A DNA stretch of 49,741 nucleotides, from positions 1 to 49,741 of the forward strand of contig BNUX01000012.1 in the NCBI GenBank assembly GCA_025997675.1, given 5' to 3'. The notes under the pieces were generated by a model, which did no database searches, was not told the origin of the DNA, and was given only the letters and a program-made list of their open reading frames with translations. Origin of the DNA: Spirochaetia bacterium. GTDB taxonomy: Bacteria > Spirochaetota > Spirochaetia > Treponematales > Breznakiellaceae. The position numbers and the translations under genes are program-made. Positions within the stretch are counted from its first letter, which is position 1. Each line of letters begins with the position of its first letter. Below, in pieces: positions 44,387 through 49,741 of this stretch.

Positions 44387-45321
44387 TGCCCGGCTATTCC
44401 GGTACGGTGGAGGGTATCCCAAAGGATTCGCTGCGGCTGGACCGCTACGTGGCGGAGGAACTCAAACTCCTCACCCGTTCCCAGCTTAAAACCAAGCTGC
44501 AGAGCGCCCGGCTAAACGAAAAGCCGGTGAAGCTTTCCCGTCCGGTAAAGCCCGGGGACCTGGTGGAACTCATCTGGGCGGAGCCGGAACCCCTGTACCT
44601 GCTGCCCGAGAACATCCCCCTAAATATACTGTACGAAGATGCCCGGGTTGTGGTGATCGACAAAGCCCAGGGACTGGTGGTCCACCCCGGCGCCGGGAAC
44701 CCCAGCGGCACCCTGGCAAACGCCCTGCTCTACCGGCGTCTCAACCGGGACGGCCTGCTTTCGGATGGCGCTAGCTTCGACAGGAGCTTCCGCCCCGGCA
44801 TAGTCCACCGCCTGGACAAGGACACCTCCGGGGTGATGATCGCCGCCTACGATGACGCGGCGCTTTCCTTCCTGGCGGACCAGTTCAAGGCCCGGCGCGT
44901 AAAAAAAACCTACGGGGCCATCGTCCGGGGAACCCCCCGGGAAAACGAGGGCATTATCACCACCCGGATAGTCCGGGACAGCCGGGACCGCAAACGCTTC
45001 ACCGTTTCCGCAGACCTGGGCGTAGATGCCCCGGGGAAACCCGCCCTCACCCGCTACCGGGTAATCCGTTCCTGGGGCGCCTATTCTCTCCTGCTCCTCC
45101 GGCCTCGGACCGGCCGCACCCATCAACTCCGGGTCCATCTGCGTCACCTGGGCCACCCCATCCTGGGAGACCCCATCTACGGTGCCCCGGACAAACGGTT
45201 TTCTGTCCCCCTCATGCTCCACGCCCGCACCCTTTCTATCACACTTCCCGGTGGGGAAGCGCCGAGCCTCTTCAAGGCCCCTTTGCCGGAGCGGTTTAGA
45301 ACATTAATAGGGAAGATTTAG
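44386..45321 (+). CDS. rluD: RluA/RluD-family pseudouridine synthase
   Basis: 311 residues. The N-terminal S4 RNA-binding domain (LRLDRYVAEELKLLTRSQL) is followed by the synthase domain. The catalytic Asp is in GIVHRLDKDTSGVMIAAY, and RPRTGRTHQLRVHLRHLGHP is typical of the RluA class. It isomerises specific uridines of 23S rRNA. The one-base-shared start with the upstream gene (TGATG) implies reinitiation. Its stop overlaps that of the M48 peptidase on the other strand by four bases. Choice of RluD over RluC or RluA is based on the S4 domain and context. Confidence 0.9.
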   Translation: MPGYSGTVEGIPKDSLRLDRYVAEELKLLTRSQLKTKLQSARLNEKPVKLSRPVKPGDLVELIWAEPEPLYLLPENIPLNILYEDARVVVIDKAQGLVVHPGAGNPSGTLANALLYRRLNRDGLLSDGASFDRSFRPGIVHRLDKDTSGVMIAAYDDAALSFLADQFKARRVKKTYGAIVRGTPRENEGIITTRIVRDSRDRKRFTVSADLGVDAPGKPALTRYRVIRSWGAYSLLLLRPRTGRTHQLRVHLRHLGHPILGDPIYGAPDKRFSVPLMLHARTLSITLPGGEAPSLFKAPLPERFRTLIGKI

Positions 45322-46154
45322 CGTAAAGAAGACGCAAACCGGGAGACCCGGAAGGAACGGGTATCCTGAACCGGGTGCAACGTAAGTTCCCGCTGAACAT
45401 TGGTGATACGCAGAGCCGGCTGCGGATGGGTGCCGTTGAAGCTTCCGGTCTTTCCTCTTTGCTGGAAGAGCGTCAAAACATCAACCAGGCTTGAGGGGGA
45501 ATAACCGGCAATGGCCAAGAGCTTGAGGGCATAGATATCCGCCTCAAATTCCTGCTTCCGGGAGTAGCCGTTTAAAACCAGGGTGTTAACCATTTCTCTG
45601 ACAGAATTTTCAAAGCCCATTTTCTTTTCGTTCAAACCGGCGATACGGGCGGCCCGGTCCGCAACATTGGAAAGATCCTGGGTAAGCCGCATATCTTTGA
45701 TGATTTCAATGCTGTGCCTAAGCTGGATATGGGCAATTTCATGGGCCAGAATTGCCGCCAACGCATCCTCGTTTGGAAGCGCTTCCAGTAATCCCCGGCA
45801 CACAAAAATATGGCCCCCGGGAGTGGCGAAGGCGTCCAGGGCCGGGGAATCGAGGATCGCCACATGATAACCGTTGTAAATAACCGGTACAGGAGAATTG
45901 ATCGTTATGGCGGCGCAGATTTGATTCAGATACCCGGTGGCGGCGGGCTTTTGGGTGTAGATCCGGTACCGGGTAAGGATATTCGCCGCCACCGCCCGAC
46001 CCAGAAAATAAGCGTCCTGGGAAGATATATCAGCACCGGTTTGAGAAAGGGCGCTCTCCATCTGGGCGAGGGCATCGGAAACATCCCGACTCTGAGCCGG
46101 AAGGACGGAGGATAGGGCGAGGCTTAGGATTACTACAAACAAAAATGGTTTCAT
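45318..46154 (-). CDS. Periplasmic M48-family zinc peptidase
   Basis: 278 residues from ATG 46154. A clear signal peptide ([20 protein letters not shown]) with cleavage near AQS. The zinc site is [14 protein letters not shown] (HExxH), with the third Glu ligand in [14 protein letters not shown]. This is the BepA/Oma1-like group, which degrades or helps fold outer-membrane proteins; no TPR domain is attached. An in-frame ATG 27 bases earlier would precede the signal peptide and is disfavoured. Divergent from hsdM. Confidence 0.9.
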   Translation of the reverse strand: MKPFLFVVILSLALSSVLPAQSRDVSDALAQMESALSQTGADISSQDAYFLGRAVAANILTRYRIYTQKPAATGYLNQICAAITINSPVPVIYNGYHVAILDSPALDAFATPGGHIFVCRGLLEALPNEDALAAILAHEIAHIQLRHSIEIIKDMRLTQDLSNVADRAARIAGLNEKKMGFENSVREMVNTLVLNGYSRKQEFEADIYALKLLAIAGYSPSSLVDVLTLFQQRGKTGSFNGTHPQPALRITNVQRELTLHPVQDTRSFRVSRFASSLR

Positions 46155-46228
46155 AGGGTACTTGTTAAAGTATTGTACCATTTTCTATCAACGTCAATCC
46201 CAAGCTTACATAAACGGGGCATTTGGGG

Positions 46229-46234
46229 TACAAT
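46229..46234 (+). promoter_or_regulatory. -10 box before the type I RM operon
   Basis: TACAAT, 20 bases before ATG 46255, which has GGAG six bases ahead. The -35 region is poor (TTACAT at 17 bases). Probably a weak promoter of the hsdM operon. Confidence 0.4.
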
Positions 46235-46254
46235 TCTCCCAATCGGAGCTCAGC

Positions 46255-47844
46255 ATGGCAAAAACCACCGGTCGTACCCCTAAGACGCCTTCCTCTCCTG
46301 CAACCCCGGCGGAACCGGCGGACGCACAAAATCCCCTCGAAAAGCAGCTCTGGAAAGCCGCCGACAAGCTCCGCAAGAACATCGACGCCGCCGAATACAA
46401 GCACATCGTCCTGGGCCTCATCTTCCTCAAATACATTTCCGACGCCTTCGAGGAACTCCACGAAAAACTTGCCGCCGGAAAGGCCGAGTACAAAGGCGCC
46501 GATCCCGAAGACCGGGACGAGTACCTGGCGGAGAACATCTTCTTTGTCCCCGAAACCGCGCGTTGGACCCGGATACGGTCGCACGCAAAGCAGCCCGGCA
46601 TCGGCAAGGAAATCGACGCCGCCATGGACGCCATCGAAAAGGACAACCCCATCCTCAAGGACGTGCTGCCCCGTGTATACGCCCGGGGCAACCTGGACCC
46701 GGTGAACCTCGGCGGCCTGGTGGATCTGATCAGCAACATTGCCATGGGCAGCGCCAAAGCCCGGAGCGCCGATGTGCTGGGCCATGTGTTTGAATAATTC
46801 CTCGGCGAGTTCGCCCTGGCGGAGGGCAAGAAGGGCGGCCAGTTCTATACCCCCCGGAGCGTAGTAGAACTGCTCATTGCCATGCTCCAACCCTACAAAG
46901 GCCGGGTCTTTGATCCCTGCTGCGGCTCAGGCGGCATGTTCGTGCAGTCAGAAAAATTCATCGCCAAACATCAAGGCAAACTAAAAGACATTTCCATCTA
47001 CGGACAGGAAAGCAACCACACCACCTGGCGGCTTGCCAAGATGAATCTTGCGATCCGGGGAATCGAAAGTTCCCAGGTGAAGTGGAACAACGAAGGCTCC
47101 TTCCTCAAGGACGCCCACAAAGACCTCAAGGCCGATTTCGTCATCGCCAATCCGCCCTTCAACGACAGCGACTGGTCCGGCGAACTCCTCCGCACCGACG
47201 GCCGCTGGCAGTACGGCAGCCCTCCTGCGGGGAACGCCAACTACGTCTGGATACAACACTTTCTCTACCACCTGAGTCCCAAGGGCATCGCGGGCTTCGT
47301 CCTTGCCAAGGGCTCCCTCACCTCCAAAAGTTCCGGCGAAGGGGACATCCGCCGTGCCCTGATAGAAGCGCGCCTGGTGGACTGCATCGTCAACCTCCCC
47401 GCCAAACTTTTTCTCAACACCCAGATCCCCGCCTGCCTCTGGTTCTGCTCCCGTGACAAAGCCAAAGGGCGGCATGCCGGTGAAATCCTTTTTATCGACG
47501 CCCGCAACGAAGGCCGGCTGATCAACCGCCGCACCCGTGAACTCGGGACCGAAGACATTGAGCGCATCGCCGGAACGTATCATCGCTGGCATGATGGCGG
47601 CCCTAAGGTGAAATACGAGGACGTCAAGGGGTTCTGCAATTCCGCACGGCTTGAGCGGGTTAAGGAGCTGGACTATGTTCTTACACCCGGACGCTACGTG
47701 GGGCTTCCGGATGAGGAGGATGATTTTGATTTTGCCGAACGGTTTGGCAGGCTTACTGCGGAATTTGAGGGGCAGCTTGCGGAGGAGAAGCGGCTTAATA
47801 GGGTGATACTGGAGAATCTCAAAAAAATAAGGATACCAAAATGA
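46255..47844 (+). pseudogene. hsdM: Type I RM methyltransferase HsdM interrupted by one in-frame TAA
   Basis: The frame would encode 529 residues, normal for HsdM, but codon 181 (46795-46797) is TAA where homologs have Tyr in VFEYFLGEF. Before it lies the helical HsdM N-domain ([19 protein letters not shown]). After it, in the same frame, come [14 protein letters not shown], the SAM motif [14 protein letters not shown] and the catalytic NPPFNDSDW. The remainder looks undecayed. Restart at ATG 46882 has no ribosome site. As read, no intact methylase is made unless the stop is read through, suppressed or a sequencing error. Next gene overlaps by ATGA. Confidence 0.9.
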
Positions 47845-48248
47845 ACAACGATATTCGCTGGAAACAGCGGTTTCAGAATTTTGAAAACATCTACAATACC
47901 TTTTGCCGTACCCTGGTACGCTACGAAGGGAGCTCAAAGGACGAAGTTGTCTTGATGGCCCTGGTACAGACCTTCGAGTTTACCTACGAACTTGCCTGGA
48001 ACACCATGAAGGATTACCTTGAAAATGAGGGTTTTGACGAAGTTGCAAACAGCAAGCAGGCCATCAGAACCGCATTTCAGGCGGAACTTATCAGTGATGC
48101 TGAAGGGTGGATGGAGGCCATACAAAAACGAAACCTCGCAAGCCATACGTATAATCAAGCCGTCCTTGATGAAAGTGTTTCCTACATTACGGAGACATTT
48201 TTCCCCCTGGTACGGAAACTCTATGAGGACTTAAAGCAGCGTTTATGA
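47841..48248 (+). CDS. HEPN protein of the HI0074 type (nucleotidyltransferase partner)
   Basis: 135 residues. It matches the NTase substrate-binding family (PF08780): [36 protein letters not shown] and the HEPN motif RNLASHTYN (RxxxxH). In such pairs this helical protein is the toxin or the target that the MNT enzyme modifies. Intact and in good codon use, unlike the pair at 16 kb. Its ATG overlaps hsdM's stop and its TGA overlaps the MNT start, so all are translationally coupled inside the RM operon. Confidence 0.92.
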   Translation: MNNDIRWKQRFQNFENIYNTFCRTLVRYEGSSKDEVVLMALVQTFEFTYELAWNTMKDYLENEGFDEVANSKQAIRTAFQAELISDAEGWMEAIQKRNLASHTYNQAVLDESVSYITETFFPLVRKLYEDLKQRL

Positions 48249-49741
48249 AATACGGATTAAGCGAAGAACAGTTACAGGAAACCATCGCTTTTATCCGGAA
48301 ATACCCCGAGGTGGAACGGGCAGTCCTCTTTGGTTCCCGTGCCATCGGCGCCTTTAAGGAAGCCTCCGATGTGGACATTGCCCTCTTTGGCGCACAGGTC
48401 ACCGCCGGTCTCGCCGCCAAGATTAAGTTTGAAATTGAGGAAGACACCTACCTGCCGTTCTTTTTTGATTTTATCGCGTACCCGAGTATTACTAATGAGG
48501 CGTTAAGAGAGCATATTGATACCAAGGGGGTGGTGTTGTTTGGGGGGAAGGGTGCTGGTGATTTGCGGGAAGGGTGGCGGGAGTGTAAGCTTAAAAATGC
48601 ACCTCTTTCTATTATTGATGGTGATAGAGGCGTCAATTATCCATCGCAGAATGAAATTTTTGATAATGGGTATTGCTTATTTATGAATACAAAAAATGTC
48701 AGGGAAGATGGTTTTAGTTTTTCAGAGTGTAATTTTATATCCAAAGAAAAGGATCAATTATTACGCAAAGGAAAACTTAATAGAAATGATCTGGTTCTAA
48801 CAACCCGTGGGACCGTTGGCAATCTTGGATTTTATAATGATAAGGTAACATTTGATAATATTCGTATAAACTCGGGAATGGTAATTATCCGACCAGATAT
48901 TGAGAAACTATTACCCGCCTTTAATTATTATCTTTTTAGAAAATTACAAGCTGATTTTAGTGTATTTGTTTCTGGTAGTGCACAACCTCAATTACCTATA
49001 AAGGATTTGAATGAGATGGAAATTCTACTTCCTCCTGTAAGTGAACAAACGGCCATCGCTTCAGTATTGTCCAGTCTTGATGATAAGATTGATTTATTGC
49101 ATAGGCAGAATAAGACTTTGGAGAATTTGGCGGAGGCATTGTTTCGGCAGTGGTTCGTGGAGGAGGCGGATGAGGGGTGGGAAGAAGGGAATATTTTTCA
49201 ATTAATTGATCTTGTTGGAGGAGGAACTCCTAAAACGGAAGAAGCAGCATATTGGGATGGGGATATTCCCTGGTTATCCGGCGGGGATATTGCGTCGAAC
49301 CATAAGTTAATCATTCTTGATTCTGAAAAACATATAACAGCGGATGGTTTAGCGCATAGTTCCACAAAACTATTACCTAAGTATTCAACAGTCATTTCTG
49401 CACGAGGGACAGTTGGAAAACATTGCATTTTAGGCGAGATGATGGCTTTTAGTCAGTCGAATTACGGTATTCTACCAAAGGCTGATAATTGTTACTTTTT
49501 TACGCATTTATTGATAAATTATGCTGTAGGAGAATTGAAGTCTTCCGCATATGGTAGTGTATTTGATACAATTACAACGGAAACATTCAGGCAGATAAGC
49601 CTTTCTATACCATCAGATGATGAGATTAAGTGGTTCAATAATTCGGTATTGCCCTATTTTAACAAAATCGAGTATAATCAAAGACAGATTTTTACGCTTG
49701 TGAAAATAAGGGATACGCTGTTGCCAAAGTTGATAGGCGGG
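48245..49741 (+). CDS. hsdS: MNT nucleotidyltransferase fused in frame to HsdS (runs off the window)
   Basis: One open frame of 499 codons to the window edge. Residues 1-100 are an HI0073-like MNT domain: VLFGSRAIGAFKEASDVDI (GS and SDxD), then FFDFIAYPS for the third Asp. With no stop it passes through VVLFGGKGAGD into an HsdS protein: TRD1 from GWRECKLKNA, the conserved spacer EQTAIASVLSSLDDKIDLL with ALFRQWFVEE, and TRD2 with GGGTPKTEEAAYWDGDIPWL. TTG 48563 (codon 107), preceded by GGGGGGAAGG, could start a separate HsdS. DNA turns AT-rich from about 48600. The end (RDTLLPKLIGG) is near the normal HsdS C-terminus. Confidence 0.88.
   Translation, partial: MKYGLSEEQLQETIAFIRKYPEVERAVLFGSRAIGAFKEASDVDIALFGAQVTAGLAAKIKFEIEEDTYLPFFFDFIAYPSITNEALREHIDTKGVVLFGGKGAGDLREGWRECKLKNAPLSIIDGDRGVNYPSQNEIFDNGYCLFMNTKNVREDGFSFSECNFISKEKDQLLRKGKLNRNDLVLTTRGTVGNLGFYNDKVTFDNIRINSGMVIIRPDIEKLLPAFNYYLFRKLQADFSVFVSGSAQPQLPIKDLNEMEILLPPVSEQTAIASVLSSLDDKIDLLHRQNKTLENLAEALFRQWFVEEADEGWEEGNIFQLIDLVGGGTPKTEEAAYWDGDIPWLSGGDIASNHKLIILDSEKHITADGLAHSSTKLLPKYSTVISARGTVGKHCILGEMMAFSQSNYGILPKADNCYFFTHLLINYAVGELKSSAYGSVFDTITTETFRQISLSIPSDDEIKWFNNSVLPYFNKIEYNQRQIFTLVKIRDTLLPKLIGG

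Noticed and set aside
46165..46890. Antisense frame over the hsdM start that bridges the TAA
   Set aside because: Low-complexity Gly/Val-rich shadow; the plus strand matches HsdM on both sides of the stop.

Overview
The window looks like chromosomal DNA of a spirochaete of the Treponema group, most like the termite-gut treponemes. I base this on protein recognition: PepF, full-length MetH, class III ribonucleotide reductase, the LL-diaminopimelate aminotransferase route, a kinase-free PASTA protein and treponeme-type hypothetical proteins. No database search was possible. Most of the sequence is GC-rich housekeeping DNA. It is interrupted by clearly AT-rich patches at about 15.8-16.5, 27.8-29.6 and 48.6-49.7 kb that carry toxin-antitoxin or restriction genes.

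Layout. 0-8.6 kb: end of an unknown gene, amidohydrolase, J-domain-like protein, oligoendopeptidase F, MetH and CreD. 8.7-11.8 kb: a minus-strand pair (unknown protein and DUF2804). 11.8-15.8 kb: nrdD-nrdG (anaerobic dNTP synthesis) and rarD. 15.8-16.6 kb: a decayed HEPN/MNT toxin-antitoxin pair between two 109-bp copies of the rarD 3' end. 16.7-30.7 kb: a segment bounded by two inverted 282-bp cassettes, each holding eleven 21-bp units. Inside it lie DUF1801, purB, guaB, def, fmt, a PASTA protein, recQ, an mntP-lysA-dapL operon, vapBC, a PDDEXK nuclease and a membrane-anchored hypothetical. 30.9-35.7 kb: a coupled pair made of an SNF2 helicase and a 626-residue unknown. 35.7-39.6 kb: MATE exporter, ABC solute-binding protein, shikimate kinase and PrsW. 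39.6-40.0 kb: initiator tRNA followed by an array of 21-bp self-complementary units. 40.0-46.2 kb: CPBP protease, comEC, ksgA, yggS, a membrane protein, rluD and an M48 peptidase. 46.2 kb to the end: a type I restriction-modification operon with a HEPN/MNT module embedded in it.

The most unusual material is at the right end. hsdM has an in-frame TAA. It is followed by ATGA overlaps into an HI0074-type HEPN gene and then into a single open frame that joins an MNT nucleotidyltransferase to HsdS. The other notable signals are the paired inverted minisatellite cassettes, the duplicated rarD end around the broken toxin-antitoxin module, two genes that seem to start at ATT behind a good ribosome binding site, and several genes whose -10 box lies only 6-8 bases before the start codon.
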